DNA of 39,756 nucleotides, from assembly GCA_017467385.1 (NCBI GenBank), contig JAFTSK010000198.1, positions 1 to 39,756 of the forward strand, written 5' to 3'. Source of the stretch: Bacteroidaceae bacterium (GTDB lineage: Bacteria; Bacteroidota; Bacteroidia; Bacteroidales; Bacteroidaceae). Positions 1 through 8,856 of this stretch are shown one piece after another; the first letter of the stretch is position 1, and each line of letters starts with the position of its first letter. A model generated the notes under the pieces. That model saw nothing but the letters and a program-made list of their open reading frames with translations, ran no database searches and was not told the DNA's origin. A program made the translations under genes and the position numbers.

Positions 1-1
1 C

Positions 2-268
2 AAGAATGGGGGAACCGTTGTATTCTCTGAAATCTATTATCCGGGTTGGCGTTCGTCTGTAGACGGTCAGGAAGTGGCTCATGGTCGTGCCAACTATATC
101 CTTCGTGCCATGAACGTACCGGCTGGCAAACATGTGGTAGAATTCAGTTTTGATCCTGTTTCCCTGCACGTTACCGAGAACATTGCTTTTATTGCATTGG
201 GATTGTTGGTATTGGCGGCAGTCGTCGTTGTCTTTCTGAAAGTCAAGGCTTGTAGAAAAGCCGAATGA
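2..268 (+). CDS. YfhO-family membrane protein, C-terminal fragment
   Basis: The gene enters from the left edge, so only the last 88 residues are visible. They read as a periplasmic segment (FSEIYYPGWRSSVDG, then HGRANYILRAMNVPAGKHVVEFSFDP) followed by one hydrophobic helix (IAFIALGLLVLAAVVVVFL) and a short basic tail. This 'stress-the-ugly-Tyr-Pro-Gly-Trp plus final TM' ending is characteristic of the large YfhO family of multi-pass membrane proteins, some of which act in glycosylation of cell-surface polymers. The exact substrate cannot be told from a fragment. The last 26 bases overlap the convergent glycosyltransferase gene on the other strand. Family assignment is fairly confident; function is family-level only. 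Confidence 0.75.
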   Translation, partial: KNGGTVVFSEIYYPGWRSSVDGQEVAHGRANYILRAMNVPAGKHVVEFSFDPVSLHVTENIAFIALGLLVLAAVVVVFLKVKACRKAE

Positions 269-1001
269 CAAACCAACTGTGATGTAAGACGGTACTTATC
301 CAACCATAATGCTTCACCATGATACGAAAACGTTCTTTCAGTGAAGCCTTATGGTTTTTTGTTGTCATGCCTTCGTTCAGATAGTCGATGAGGGTAAGAC
401 GAGTGTTATGCAGTTGTTTGGTTTGCTTCATGATACGGATACACCAGTCAAAATCGGCAGAGAACCGATATTGTAAGTCGTAGAGTGTCTTTACAGCCAA
501 TTCTCTACGGGCAAAGAAAGCCTGATGACAAACCAACATTCCTTTCTTGAAACTTTTCCAGGTCAGCTCTTCCGGAGCCGAGAGTCTGCGCATACACAGA
601 AAATCGCCTTTTTCATTGATGATGGCGGTTTCACCATAAAGAACGTCGGGGAGTAGTTGGCTTCTCAATGAATGTACCATTTGCAAGAGGGTATCATCGC
701 TATGCAATCTGTCTCCGGCATTCAAAAAACAGAGGTAATCTCCGGTGGCCAATTGGATACCTTTGTTCATGGCATCGTACAATCCTTTGTCCGGCTCACT
801 GACAATGTGATGAATCCACTCTCTGTATTTGTCAATAAGTGATAATGTTCCGTCTTTGGATTTTCCGTCCACGATGATATACTCTACGTTTCGGTAAGTT
901 TGCGAAATGACGCTTTGTATGGTGTCTTCCAATACTTCTGCGGCGTTGTAAGTTACCGTAATAATGGAAAACTTAGGATGTGGATGCAGTAAGTTATGCA
1001 T
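243..1001 (-). CDS. GT2-family glycosyltransferase (WcaE-like)
   Basis: A 252-residue inverting glycosyltransferase with a GT-A fold. Visible motifs are the N-terminal nucleotide-sugar strand FSIITVTYNA (about residues 11-20), the DG acidic turn IIVDGKSKDGT (about 42-52), SEPDKGLYDAMNKGI (about 69-83) and the FLNAGD segment (about 93-98) in place of the usual DxD. This arrangement is typical of WcaE-like GT2 enzymes of surface polysaccharide clusters. The ATG overlaps the stop of the upstream glycosyltransferase by 8 bases, so translation is probably coupled. It is the last gene of the minus-strand glycan cluster and its 3' end overlaps the YfhO gene tail-to-tail. Donor and acceptor sugars cannot be read from the sequence. 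Confidence 0.85.
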   Translation of the reverse strand: MHNLLHPHPKFSIITVTYNAAEVLEDTIQSVISQTYRNVEYIIVDGKSKDGTLSLIDKYREWIHHIVSEPDKGLYDAMNKGIQLATGDYLCFLNAGDRLHSDDTLLQMVHSLRSQLLPDVLYGETAIINEKGDFLCMRRLSAPEELTWKSFKKGMLVCHQAFFARRELAVKTLYDLQYRFSADFDWCIRIMKQTKQLHNTRLTLIDYLNEGMTTKNHKASLKERFRIMVKHYGWISTVLHHSWFVIRLFYKP

Positions 1002-2259
1002 GGTCTCCAGTTATCTTATTGTACACATCAATGTATCTTTTGGCGATGGCACTTTCCGAATAGCTTGATACAGCTTTGCGGCAAGCTTCTTCGCTTAAAG
1101 AGGCATATTCACCTTCACTCAAAGCCCAATGAATACCGTTGGCAAAGTCTTCGGCCGACTTATATTCAGCCACATAACCATTGTGCAGATGGTCAATCAT
1201 TTCAGGAATACCGCCTACGTTGAATCCCACGCAAGGCACTCCACAAGCCATTGCTTCCATGATGGTTGTGGGCAGGTTCTCTTCTAAGGAAGGAGTAACG
1301 TACAAGTCGATGGCATTGTAAATGCTGACCAAGTCCTTTTCATCGCTGATGTAATTGAGTGGAAATGCATCGAAAGGGAGCAAAGGTTTTAATTGTTCGG
1401 AGTACTTTCCGTAAATAACCACTCCTAACTTTTCCTTCATTTCGGGGTATTTCTCAGCCACTAAACGGCAAGACTCGATGAAATAGTCGATTCCCTTTCG
1501 TTTGTCGGTTACTTTGACAGAGCCAAACAGAATGAGCTTCTTGTTTGTAGGTAATTCCCATTTTTGTCTTGCTTTCTGCTTGTCTTGAGGCTTAAATAGG
1601 TTGGTATTGATAGGGTTAGGGATGTCGACAATAGAATGTCCTTGAAGCAAAGCACTTTGTTCCGCCCTTTCCTTTAACCATTGGCTACAAGTAACAAACG
1701 TGATGGGAGACAACTTGTACAATTCTCTTTTTTTCTTGAATACCCGATTGGAGAGGTCTTTTCTTCCCCCACCTTTATATATATAAGGGCAGTGATGACA
1801 CTCTTCATGATATTTGTTACATTCTCGTGCATGATGACAGATACCTGTACATGGCCACATGTCATGCATGGTCCAAACAACGGGTTTACCGGAAAGAAGA
1901 ATCTTCTTAATATTGTTCAGTGAGAGCATACCTTGATTAATCCAATGCAGGTGGATGATGTCTGCTGACTGGAACTCGGGATATTCTGTAATGTCTGTAC
2001 CGGTGTTGGCTATATCTACGGCAAAGAGGTTGTGTTTCTTGAAACGGTTTTCTTTCCAAATGACGGTACGTTCCCAGATGAACTGCCATACTTTCCACCA
2101 ACTCTTTTTCAGACCGACTACACTAATTCGTTCGGTCTGTTTGTCACGAACCAGCATCTTTGCCTTGATGCCATTATTCTTTAATGACTCCATTAAACGG
2201 CCGGCTGCTATGGCAGCTCCCCCCATTTTTTCGGATGTATTGATGATAAGTACTCTCAT
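994..2259 (-). CDS. GT4-family glycosyltransferase with Cys-rich insert
   Basis: A 421-residue retaining GT-B glycosyltransferase. The N-terminal domain begins MRVLIINTSEKMGGAAIAAGRL, a typical GT4 start with a glycine-rich acceptor loop. The C-terminal domain holds the nucleotide-sugar motif EENLPTTIME (E327 and E335, the EX7E pair) followed by ACGVPCVGFNVGGIPEMI. A cluster of five cysteines (137, 141, 147, 154, 157, within WPCTGICHHARECNKYHEECHHCP) after HDMWP may bind a metal or form a structural knot; it recurs in a subgroup of Bacteroidetes GT4 enzymes. A TACCTTTG box lies just upstream, so this gene and the GT2 after it may have their own promoter inside the cluster. The sugar specificity is unknown. 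Confidence 0.88.
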   Translation of the reverse strand: MRVLIINTSEKMGGAAIAAGRLMESLKNNGIKAKMLVRDKQTERISVVGLKKSWWKVWQFIWERTVIWKENRFKKHNLFAVDIANTGTDITEYPEFQSADIIHLHWINQGMLSLNNIKKILLSGKPVVWTMHDMWPCTGICHHARECNKYHEECHHCPYIYKGGGRKDLSNRVFKKKRELYKLSPITFVTCSQWLKERAEQSALLQGHSIVDIPNPINTNLFKPQDKQKARQKWELPTNKKLILFGSVKVTDKRKGIDYFIESCRLVAEKYPEMKEKLGVVIYGKYSEQLKPLLPFDAFPLNYISDEKDLVSIYNAIDLYVTPSLEENLPTTIMEAMACGVPCVGFNVGGIPEMIDHLHNGYVAEYKSAEDFANGIHWALSEGEYASLSEEACRKAVSSYSESAIAKRYIDVYNKITGDHA

Positions 2260-2275
2260 GCTCTCAAAGTTTACA

Positions 2276-2283
2276 CAAAGGTA
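2276..2283 (-). promoter_or_regulatory. -7 box in front of the GT4 gene
   Basis: On the minus strand this reads TACCTTTG, matching the Bacteroidetes -7 consensus TAnnTTTG, 17 bases upstream of the ATG at 2259. No good TTTG -33 box sits at the usual distance, so this is a moderate candidate for an internal promoter of the last two glycosyltransferase genes. Confidence 0.5.
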
Positions 2284-2322
2284 CGGAATAAAATGAAACG
2301 GTATTCCTTTTCTGCTTTCTTT

Positions 2323-3234
2323 TTATGCTCCAAAGTCTCCTTTTAAGGTACGCTTGATTCTTCGAACGGCTTTTGCCCAGAAAGAATTGGTACGGGCGTA
2401 ATAACGAACAAACACCTGACGGGCTTTCTTGTCTTCAACGATGGGAGAAATCTTCTGTACATCCAAACGAGACAGATGTAAGTTGGAGGCGTATAATCCG
2501 CCGCCGCCACAGTTGGTTCCGCTACCGTCAAAGCCTTCATTCTGTACCAACGACCGACCGACATTCAGCGAGAGTATATCCTTCAGGAATAGGCTGGCAT
2601 TCCAACGAATAGCCCAAGAATTGTTCTTTCCCTCTATTTGGCGACGGAGCATACGGGTAAATCCGTATTTTCCGTTAAAGTCAAAGGTATAAGTTAACTT
2701 CCGTTGCTCCAGTTCTTGTAACAGTTCCTTGCCGTTGGGATTGAAATGTTGCCAGGCTCTCTCCCAGGTAGCCCACCCCCAGCTTCCGGTCCATTTAATC
2801 AGAAATGTATCAGGCAAAGTTGTATCCTGGGTGAAGTCGCAAGCCTGAATATGCCCTACCTTCGGCTCGTTTTTATAGACCTCCAATGCCTCGTTCATGA
2901 ACTGAAGGAAGAAAGGAGCTACCACCAAATCGTCTTCCAAAACGATGACTTTCCCGTATTTATTCACTTGAGTCGTTACTCCGTCAATGATGTTACGTGC
3001 CAATCCCCAATTTTCATCCCTTTCGATGATAGTGATTTGCTTGAATCCTTGCAGAGAGTGAATGTATCGGCGTACTTCCTCTACCGCCGGTTTTCCTGCT
3101 TCGTCTTTGGCGGCATCGGAATAGATGAAAAGGTCGCTTTCCTTCGCCAAAGAGTTCTTCAAAAGAGACTCAATGCAACGGCAAGTATGGTGCAGGCGGT
3201 TGTAGGTAAATAGTAAGATGGGGGCAAGTGTCAT
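2323..3234 (-). CDS. glycosyltransferase, GT-A fold (GT2/GNT-I-like)
   Basis: A 303-residue protein that starts with the GT-A strand APILLFTYNRLHHTCRCIESLLKN and carries the acidic metal-site motif VIVLEDDLVVAP (E100, D101, D102). The EDD plus LEDDL context and the later KWTGSWGWATWERAW segment match Bacteroidetes glycosyltransferases related to the GNT-I (alpha-mannoside N-acetylglucosaminyltransferase) fold. It is expected to act at the cytoplasmic membrane face on a lipid-linked oligosaccharide. Only 6 bases separate it from the preceding glycosyltransferase, so the two are probably one transcript. Its C-terminal tail is rich in Arg and Lys, which may hold it to the membrane. The exact linkage cannot be inferred. 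Confidence 0.82.
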   Translation of the reverse strand: MTLAPILLFTYNRLHHTCRCIESLLKNSLAKESDLFIYSDAAKDEAGKPAVEEVRRYIHSLQGFKQITIIERDENWGLARNIIDGVTTQVNKYGKVIVLEDDLVVAPFFLQFMNEALEVYKNEPKVGHIQACDFTQDTTLPDTFLIKWTGSWGWATWERAWQHFNPNGKELLQELEQRKLTYTFDFNGKYGFTRMLRRQIEGKNNSWAIRWNASLFLKDILSLNVGRSLVQNEGFDGSGTNCGGGGLYASNLHLSRLDVQKISPIVEDKKARQVFVRYYARTNSFWAKAVRRIKRTLKGDFGA

Positions 3235-3240
3235 GTAAAC

Positions 3241-4245
3241 TTAATTTAGTAGATTCAGTAATTGAGAAATAAAAGATTGCCAGTTATGTTGCTCTAAAAA
3301 GGTTTGATAATCTTCCTTAGAGACTGGAATAAGCTTCTTCTGCTCGATGATATTGAAAACATCACCAAACTCTTCAAATGTATATACCTTAAGCAAAGGT
3401 TCATGACTGTAGTCTTTAAAAGAACCGGTAGCCGGTCCAATGACTTTGGCTCCAAATGAAAGAGAGTCCATCAATATTCCCGAACTAAGTATTGAATCAC
3501 TAAAATAGGGAGCCAGTACAAACTGAGAACGTCTGATGTATTCAGCCAATTCCTCAAAAGGCATGCTTTTATGTATAAAAGTTACATTGGAAGGCAATTT
3601 CCCATTCAGTTCATTGAAAAGCTCGGCCGAAGCACATTTTCCTATCAGACATACTTTGACCTTTGTTTCTGAATGTTGGCGTAAATAGTCTATAAATTCG
3701 ATTATTCCTTTGTACTTGGCAATGGCTCCCCAAATCAGAAGGTCGTATTCCATCTCCACATTGGAGCAGTCAATGTCGGACAGACGGTTCTTGGTTGGAT
3801 GATGAAGGAAATGCACTTTCCCATAAGCAAAAGGGTAGTTTTGTTTAATAAGTTCCACCCCATCAGTGGCATGGGTAATGATCAAATCGGCATATTTAAC
3901 GATGAGGAAAGTCAATGCTTTCTTTAGAAGTCCATATTTCTTGGCGTGAGGGTGTTTATTGTGTAATATCCACACAATTTTCCTGCCGCTCAGTTTAATA
4001 AAGGTTATAAAAAATACAGCGATAAAAGCCTGCAGAGGGCCATATTTAAAATCGGGAATACTTTCAAACCAATTGAAGACAAACGTGTCTCCCCAATATT
4101 TCTTTTTTAAGATACTCAATAAAGGGTTCTTATGGGGCGGATTGACAACAGTTACTCCGTCCTGGCTATTGAAAGCGTCAATGAAATCCTGAATATATGG
4201 ATTGCTTTTAGTTATCAGATTGGGGAATAGGGTAACTTTTTTCAT
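3241..4245 (-). CDS. GT4-like glycosyltransferase
   Basis: A 334-residue GT-B type enzyme of a divergent GT4-like group. Seen in it: the N-terminal MKKVTLFPNLITKSNPYIQDF, FNWFESIP (57-64), HNKHPH (95-100), THATDG (124-129), and the inter-domain motif LLIWGAIAKYKG (169-180), which is the usual start of the C-terminal nucleotide-binding domain. The C-terminal part has GILMDSLSFGAKVIGPATG, equivalent to the donor-binding region but without a clear EX7E pair. A hydrophobic stretch around residues 70-86 may touch the membrane. It lies 1 base downstream of the fucosyltransferase-like gene and 6 bases upstream of the next glycosyltransferase, so it is inside one operon. Specificity is unknown. Confidence 0.78.
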   Translation of the reverse strand: MKKVTLFPNLITKSNPYIQDFIDAFNSQDGVTVVNPPHKNPLLSILKKKYWGDTFVFNWFESIPDFKYGPLQAFIAVFFITFIKLSGRKIVWILHNKHPHAKKYGLLKKALTFLIVKYADLIITHATDGVELIKQNYPFAYGKVHFLHHPTKNRLSDIDCSNVEMEYDLLIWGAIAKYKGIIEFIDYLRQHSETKVKVCLIGKCASAELFNELNGKLPSNVTFIHKSMPFEELAEYIRRSQFVLAPYFSDSILSSGILMDSLSFGAKVIGPATGSFKDYSHEPLLKVYTFEEFGDVFNIIEQKKLIPVSKEDYQTFLEQHNWQSFISQLLNLLN

Positions 4246-4246
4246 C

Positions 4247-5053
4247 TTATAAAGTCATCATTTGTAGTTTACAATGGCCTAACTGTGCGGCGATTTCAGA
4301 AAAGGAACTATAAAATGAACCTAATATCGTATGCGTCTTTGACAACGCATAAATGTCGACTACCGCCTGTTGCATTCCTGCAACCGTATTTCTTTCTGCA
4401 GGTTGGCAAGAGGTGATAATACGTTCTCCGAATCGTTTTATAAGCAGATTCTTATCGGTTTCTGAATCCGAAGCGACAAAGAAATTTGTCTGCTTGTCTT
4501 CGTCTATCTTTCTTTCCATCATTTGAGTGAAAAGTGCCAATGGGCTTTTTTCTATTGCGATTCGGTGATCTCCACGACGAATATGCACTCCTATCGTATG
4601 TGCAGTGAAAGGTTTACTGATTCTGTCTATTCTTTCTTGAATGGACTTAATAGGAACAAACAGGTCTTTCAGGTCTATTGTGGATTTGTAAAACTGGTTA
4701 TAGCTGGCTAAATACACAGAATGATGACTTTGTTTCCATCTTTCATAATCAAGGGCATTTTCTTGGGTCTGGTCTTCGTACAAACAAGAATCAAATCTCA
4801 TCTGTTGAAAAAGACGAGGAATATACAAATTCTTCCTCCGGGGACGGTCAAACAACAATTGATGGCCTATATGCGTTTCCTTTACCTTCACATAGGATAA
4901 TGGTATCGTTTGAAACAGCTGTCGAAAGGTACAGTTCAATCCAGCATCTTTGAACCAATATATTTGCAACTCGTCGCCACCTGATAGTGAGACAGCAGAG
5001 CTGATGGCTCTCATTCGATTGGCTAATCCGCCTACGGGAACTAATGCAATCAT
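4247..5053 (-). CDS. fucosyltransferase-like glycosyltransferase (HxRRGD)
   Basis: A 268-residue protein with two hallmarks of the GT11/GT23-like fucosyltransferase superfamily: the N-terminal GGLANRMRAI (residues 8-17) and the GDP-fucose phosphate-binding motif HIRRGDHR (157-164). A third conserved block, FYSSFSEIAAQ, lies near the C-terminus and corresponds to the donor-contacting Ser-rich motif of the superfamily. It probably transfers fucose, or another GDP-linked deoxy sugar, to the growing glycan; that donor is inferred from family, not shown. The ATG overlaps the stop of the flippase gene by 4 bases (ATGA-type coupling), and the next glycosyltransferase follows after 1 base. No GDP-fucose synthesis genes are in the window. 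Confidence 0.8.
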   Translation of the reverse strand: MIALVPVGGLANRMRAISSAVSLSGGDELQIYWFKDAGLNCTFRQLFQTIPLSYVKVKETHIGHQLLFDRPRRKNLYIPRLFQQMRFDSCLYEDQTQENALDYERWKQSHHSVYLASYNQFYKSTIDLKDLFVPIKSIQERIDRISKPFTAHTIGVHIRRGDHRIAIEKSPLALFTQMMERKIDEDKQTNFFVASDSETDKNLLIKRFGERIITSCQPAERNTVAGMQQAVVDIYALSKTHTILGSFYSSFSEIAAQLGHCKLQMMTL

Positions 5054-6492
5054 GCTTTTTTCTTGTTTATTATGTAATTCAAACTTTCCTTAAACGTAAT
5101 CGAACCACTCAGCCACATAATCAATACATACAGCCCCCCTGCCATTGCTATTTTGGCAGCGAACCGCACGTAAATATTGGTACAATCGGCGGTGGTAAAG
5201 GCGGTAACTGCCATTGTTCCTGTTGCAATGAACAAGTAGGGAACCAAGTCCTTGAATAAGTCTACCAACCGATAACCGATTTCTTTTTTTACGAAGTGAT
5301 TCCAAACCAACAGCCACATCATGTTGATAGTCACGTAAACAACAATCATTGTGTAGATGCCATACGGATATAGGACAAGAGCCATTAGGAGTTGTACAAG
5401 CACCAAGCAAATGGTGTTCCACATATAAATATTGGATTTCCCTTTGCTGACAAGCAGGTTGCTACAAAGACTGATGACCGGAATGAACGAACCGCCTATA
5501 CTGAGGATTTGCAACATCTTGGCACTCTCTATCCATTTGTCGGTAATGGCAATGGTTATCAGTTCGGGAGCAATAAGGGAGAGTCCGAACATGGCCGGAA
5601 AGGATACGAAACAGGTAAAACGCATCATGCGGCGGAATACTCTCAGCTGGCGTTCCTTATTATCGGCCACTTGAGCCAAAACAGGCTGGGCTACTCCAGT
5701 GATCATGCCGTTTATCAAGGAATGTCCCATGTAGTTCCACTTGTTGGCTTGATTGAAATTACCTACGTCTGTAACGGTGTAGAACTTTCCTAATATCAAG
5801 GAGAAAAGGTTGTTTTGTATGTGAAAGAAAATGTTGGTAACCAGCAGTTTGCTACTGAACATAAACATTTCTTTCAAAGGTGAGAAATCAATCTTAAAGG
5901 TAGGCCGCCACGAAGAAAAATACCAGTAACAACCGGTGGTTACGCTGACATAAACCAAACTTTGGGTAGCGATTCCCCAATAGGAGAAGCCTAAATAAGC
6001 CAATGTAATCCCCGTCGTACCGGACAGGAGAAGCCCGAATACAGAGGCCATCGCCCGTTGCTTGACTTTCAGCGAACGGAACAGGTAGGCACTGTGAGCC
6101 ACTCCGGTACTTGTAATTAAAAATCCTAAGAAGGAATAGCGTGCCAACGCGGTCAACTCCGGAAGTTGGAAGAACTTGGCAATGAGGGGAGCAGAAACAA
6201 ACAGAATCAGGTACATGGTCAGTCCGGCCAAAGAGCTGAACCAGAAGACTGCATTGTAATCTTCGTGCTTGATTTCTTTCCGGTTGGCAAGGGCAGAGAT
6301 GAATCCGCTTTCCTGCAAGGTGGCGGCAATCAAAGAAAAGATACTCAGCACTCCTACCATCCCGTAGTCTTCCTGGGTAAGCAGGCGTGCCAAGAAAATA
6401 CCAAAGAACAGGTTAAGCAACTGTTGTAAACCGTTGCTTATGCCTCCCCAAAAGAGTCCTTTGGCTGTCTTTTCCTTTAAAGTTTCACTCAT
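5050..6492 (-). CDS. polysaccharide flippase, Wzx/MOP family
   Basis: A 480-residue multi-pass membrane protein that would flip lipid-linked oligosaccharide across the inner membrane. It starts MSETLKEKTAKGLFWGGISNGLQQLLNLFFGIFLARLLTQEDYG, the classic WzxC-like N-terminus (amphipathic start, then TM1, then the LARLLxxxDYG turn), and carries about a dozen further hydrophobic segments. I chose ATG at 6492: a GTG seven codons upstream lies inside the arm of a hairpin that follows metG and adds no conserved residues. It is the first gene of the glycan cluster and overlaps the fucosyltransferase-like gene by 4 bases. No polymerase (Wzy) is visible in the cluster, so the glycan may be a single repeat or the polymerase lies elsewhere. 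Confidence 0.88.
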   Translation of the reverse strand: MSETLKEKTAKGLFWGGISNGLQQLLNLFFGIFLARLLTQEDYGMVGVLSIFSLIAATLQESGFISALANRKEIKHEDYNAVFWFSSLAGLTMYLILFVSAPLIAKFFQLPELTALARYSFLGFLITSTGVAHSAYLFRSLKVKQRAMASVFGLLLSGTTGITLAYLGFSYWGIATQSLVYVSVTTGCYWYFSSWRPTFKIDFSPLKEMFMFSSKLLVTNIFFHIQNNLFSLILGKFYTVTDVGNFNQANKWNYMGHSLINGMITGVAQPVLAQVADNKERQLRVFRRMMRFTCFVSFPAMFGLSLIAPELITIAITDKWIESAKMLQILSIGGSFIPVISLCSNLLVSKGKSNIYMWNTICLVLVQLLMALVLYPYGIYTMIVVYVTINMMWLLVWNHFVKKEIGYRLVDLFKDLVPYLFIATGTMAVTAFTTADCTNIYVRFAAKIAMAGGLYVLIMWLSGSITFKESLNYIINKKKA

Positions 6493-6503
6493 GATTGAAA
6501 ATG

Positions 6504-6554
6504 AAAGAGACACGAAAGGCAGAGATTTACGTCTCGGCGTCTCCGTGTCTCTTT
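6504..6554 (-). terminator. hairpin downstream of metG
   Basis: Perfect 11-bp inverted repeat: 6504-6514 (AAAGAGACACG) and 6544-6554 (CGTGTCTCTTT). It lies 20 bases after the metG stop and, on the minus strand, is followed by the T-rich TCATTTTCAATC. It probably ends or attenuates the metG transcript before the flippase gene. The loop of 29 bases contains further partial pairing (AGAG/CTC). Confidence 0.65.
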
Positions 6555-6574
6555 GGTGTTATTCGGATAAATGT

Positions 6575-8617
6575 TTATTTCACTTCGCTTCCCGGAGCAA
6601 CCTCTTTCAGCAAAGAAGTTACGGCCAATGTGCCGTCAAAGTTTTCTGCACTTAGAATCATACCCTCGCTGACCAAACCGTTCTTGAACTGACGCGGAGC
6701 CAAGTTGGCAATGAACAGAACTTGCTTGCCTACCAATTCTTCCGGTTGGTAATGCTGGGCAATGCCGCTGACAATGGTTCGGTTTTCCAAACCGTCGGCA
6801 ATTTTGAACTTCAAGAGCTTCTTCATTTTAGGAACTGCTTCACATTCCAAAACCTTACCTACACGAATATCCAACTTTTCAAAGTCTTCAAAGGAGATGG
6901 TCGGCTTGATGGGGTTTGCCTTGTGTGCAGCCGCTTCGTTCTGCTTCTTGATGTCTGCCAAGCGTTGCATTTGTGCGTCGATGGCACTGTCTTCTATCTT
7001 TTCAAACAACAAGGCAGGTTCGCCCAACTGATGGCCGGCTTTCAAAAGGTCTGTGCTGCCCAACTGGTTCCATTCAAAGCTTTCCATGTTCAACATCTGG
7101 CGAAGCTTTTCACTGCTGAACGGCAAGAACGGTTCAAAGGCAATTGCTAAGTTGGCTACCAACTGCAAGGAGATGTGAAGGATGGTCTTTACACGTTCCG
7201 GATCGGTCTTGATAACCTTCCAGGGTTCGCAGTCGGCCAAATACTTGTTGCCGATACGTGCCAAGTTCATGGCTTCCTTCTGTGCATCGCGGAACTTGAA
7301 CACATCCAACAGTTTTTCCACTTCCTGCTTTACGTCAGAGAACTCTTTCAACGTTTCCTTGTCGTAGTCGGTCAGCTCGCCGCAAGCAGGAACTACACCG
7401 TCATAGTATTTCTTGGTCAGCTGTAACGCACGATTCACGAAGTTGCCATAGACAGCCACCAATTCATTGTTGTTGCGAGCTTGGAAATCCTTCCAAGTAA
7501 AGTTATTGTCCTTTGTTTCAGGAGCATTGGCTGTCAAAACATAGCGAAGCACGTCTTGCTTGCCAGGGAAGTCTACCAAATATTCGTGCAACCATACAGC
7601 CCAGTTGCGTGAAGTCGAAATCTTATCGTCTTCCAAGTTCAGGAACTCGTTGCTTGGCACATTGTCTGGAAGGATATAGCTTCCTTCTGCCTTCAGCATG
7701 GCCGGGAATACGATACAATGGAACACGATGTTGTCCTTTCCGATGAAATGGATGAGGCGTGTTTCAGGATCCTTCCACCAGGTTTCCCAAGTGTCCGGGA
7801 GTAATTCTTTGGTGTTGCTGATATAGCCGATAGGAGCATCGAACCATACATAAAGCACCTTACCTTCGGCACCTTCTACCGGAACAGGGATACCCCAGTC
7901 GAGGTCGCGGCTTACGGCACGAGGTTGCAGGCCCATGTCGAGCCAGCTCTTGCATTGGCCGTACACGTTCGGACGCCATTCCTTGTGGTCTTCCAAAATC
8001 CACTGACGCAACCAACCTTCGTGCTTGTCGAGTGGCAAATACCAGTGCTTGGTTTCCTTCATGACCGGCTGGCTACCGCTGATGGCACTCTTCGGATTGA
8101 TCAAATCGGTTGGAGAGAGAGAGGTTCCACACTTTTCGCATTGGTCGCCGTAGGCACCTTCGGCATGGCAATGCGGACATTCGCCGGTGATGTAACGGTC
8201 GGCCAAGAACTGTTTGGCTTCCTCATCGTAATATTGCATAGAGGTCTTTTCCACAAATTCGCCCTTGTCGTACAGCTTGCGGAAGAAGTCTGCGGCCAGT
8301 TCGTGGTGCGTCTTCGAGGTTGTACGTGAATAAATGTCGAAAGAGATGCCGAATTCCTTGAACGAATCCTTAATCAACGTATGATAACGGTCGACTACAT
8401 CCTGCGGAGTGATGCCTTCCTTCTTGGCGCGGATAGTAATAGGCACTCCATGTTCGTCAGAGCCTCCGATAAAAAGCACGTCTTCCTTCTTCAAACGAAG
8501 ATAGCGCACATAAATGTCGGCAGGAACATAAACGCCTGCCAAGTGTCCTATATGAACCGGTCCGTTGGCATACGGCAGAGCCGAGGTTACGGTGGTTCTC
8601 TTGTAGTTTTTCTCCAT
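6575..8617 (-). CDS. metG: methionyl-tRNA synthetase
   Basis: Charges tRNA-Met with methionine in the cytoplasm. At 680 residues it is the long dimeric form. Visible in order: class I signature HIGH at 22-25 (in [12 protein letters not shown]), a four-cysteine zinc knuckle in the connective peptide (CPHC...CEKC, about residues 145-165), the KMSKS-equivalent loop written KISTS (about 340), the anticodon-binding helical domain, and a C-terminal OB-fold tRNA-binding domain ([18 protein letters not shown] onward, about 575-680). I chose the ATG at 8617 rather than an upstream in-frame start at 8677: [19 protein letters not shown] is the usual family start, and a -7 box at 8657-8664 puts transcription start downstream of 8677. 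Confidence 0.97.
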   Translation of the reverse strand: MEKNYKRTTVTSALPYANGPVHIGHLAGVYVPADIYVRYLRLKKEDVLFIGGSDEHGVPITIRAKKEGITPQDVVDRYHTLIKDSFKEFGISFDIYSRTTSKTHHELAADFFRKLYDKGEFVEKTSMQYYDEEAKQFLADRYITGECPHCHAEGAYGDQCEKCGTSLSPTDLINPKSAISGSQPVMKETKHWYLPLDKHEGWLRQWILEDHKEWRPNVYGQCKSWLDMGLQPRAVSRDLDWGIPVPVEGAEGKVLYVWFDAPIGYISNTKELLPDTWETWWKDPETRLIHFIGKDNIVFHCIVFPAMLKAEGSYILPDNVPSNEFLNLEDDKISTSRNWAVWLHEYLVDFPGKQDVLRYVLTANAPETKDNNFTWKDFQARNNNELVAVYGNFVNRALQLTKKYYDGVVPACGELTDYDKETLKEFSDVKQEVEKLLDVFKFRDAQKEAMNLARIGNKYLADCEPWKVIKTDPERVKTILHISLQLVANLAIAFEPFLPFSSEKLRQMLNMESFEWNQLGSTDLLKAGHQLGEPALLFEKIEDSAIDAQMQRLADIKKQNEAAAHKANPIKPTISFEDFEKLDIRVGKVLECEAVPKMKKLLKFKIADGLENRTIVSGIAQHYQPEELVGKQVLFIANLAPRQFKNGLVSEGMILSAENFDGTLAVTSLLKEVAPGSEVK

Positions 8618-8656
8618 ATATTGTGTCTTTTTATTTATCGTCTCTAGTATATCGTG

Positions 8657-8664
8657 CAAATTTA
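8657..8664 (-). promoter_or_regulatory. metG promoter, -7 box
   Basis: Minus strand TAAATTTG, matching TAnnTTTG, about 40 bases upstream of the metG ATG. It falls between the two possible in-frame starts and so supports the shorter protein. The -33 box is weak. Confidence 0.6.
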
Positions 8665-8734
8665 GTGAATTCGGCATTTATCCTAAAGAGATTTGTCGCT
8701 TTTTTTTAGATAGAGGGCATCTTTAGTAGGCTGA

Positions 8735-8798
8735 AAAAACGCTTTGGCGCGTTGAGGCTTTCTCCAAAGAGGATTAATCAATCCTCTTTGGAGAAAAA
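8735..8798 (-). terminator. double hairpin after the yifB gene, CTCTTTGGAGA-type element
   Basis: First hairpin: a 17-bp perfect stem, 8759-8775 against 8780-8796, with loop AATC; its core is TCTCCAAAGAGGAT / ATCCTCTTTGGAGA. Second, on the minus strand: AACGC-GCCAAA-GCGTT followed by six T (about 8735-8752), a normal intrinsic terminator. It sits in the gap between metG and the YifB-type gene (8618-8856), which holds no gene. The first hairpin belongs to a repeat family seen at three other places in the window. Confidence 0.75.
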
Positions 8799-8856
8799 TT
8801 AAAAGTTCAAAAGGAAAATAAAATAGGTGAAAAGGAAATTTTAAAAGCTGAAGAGG

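Noticed and set aside
2746-3213. 155-codon plus-strand open frame opposite a glycosyltransferase gene
   Set aside because: The minus-strand frame has clear GT-A motifs; this frame is composition-driven and has no start context.
8618-8677. Upstream in-frame extension of metG
   Set aside because: The extra 20 residues are not conserved in MetG and the -7 box at 8657-8664 lies inside the extension.
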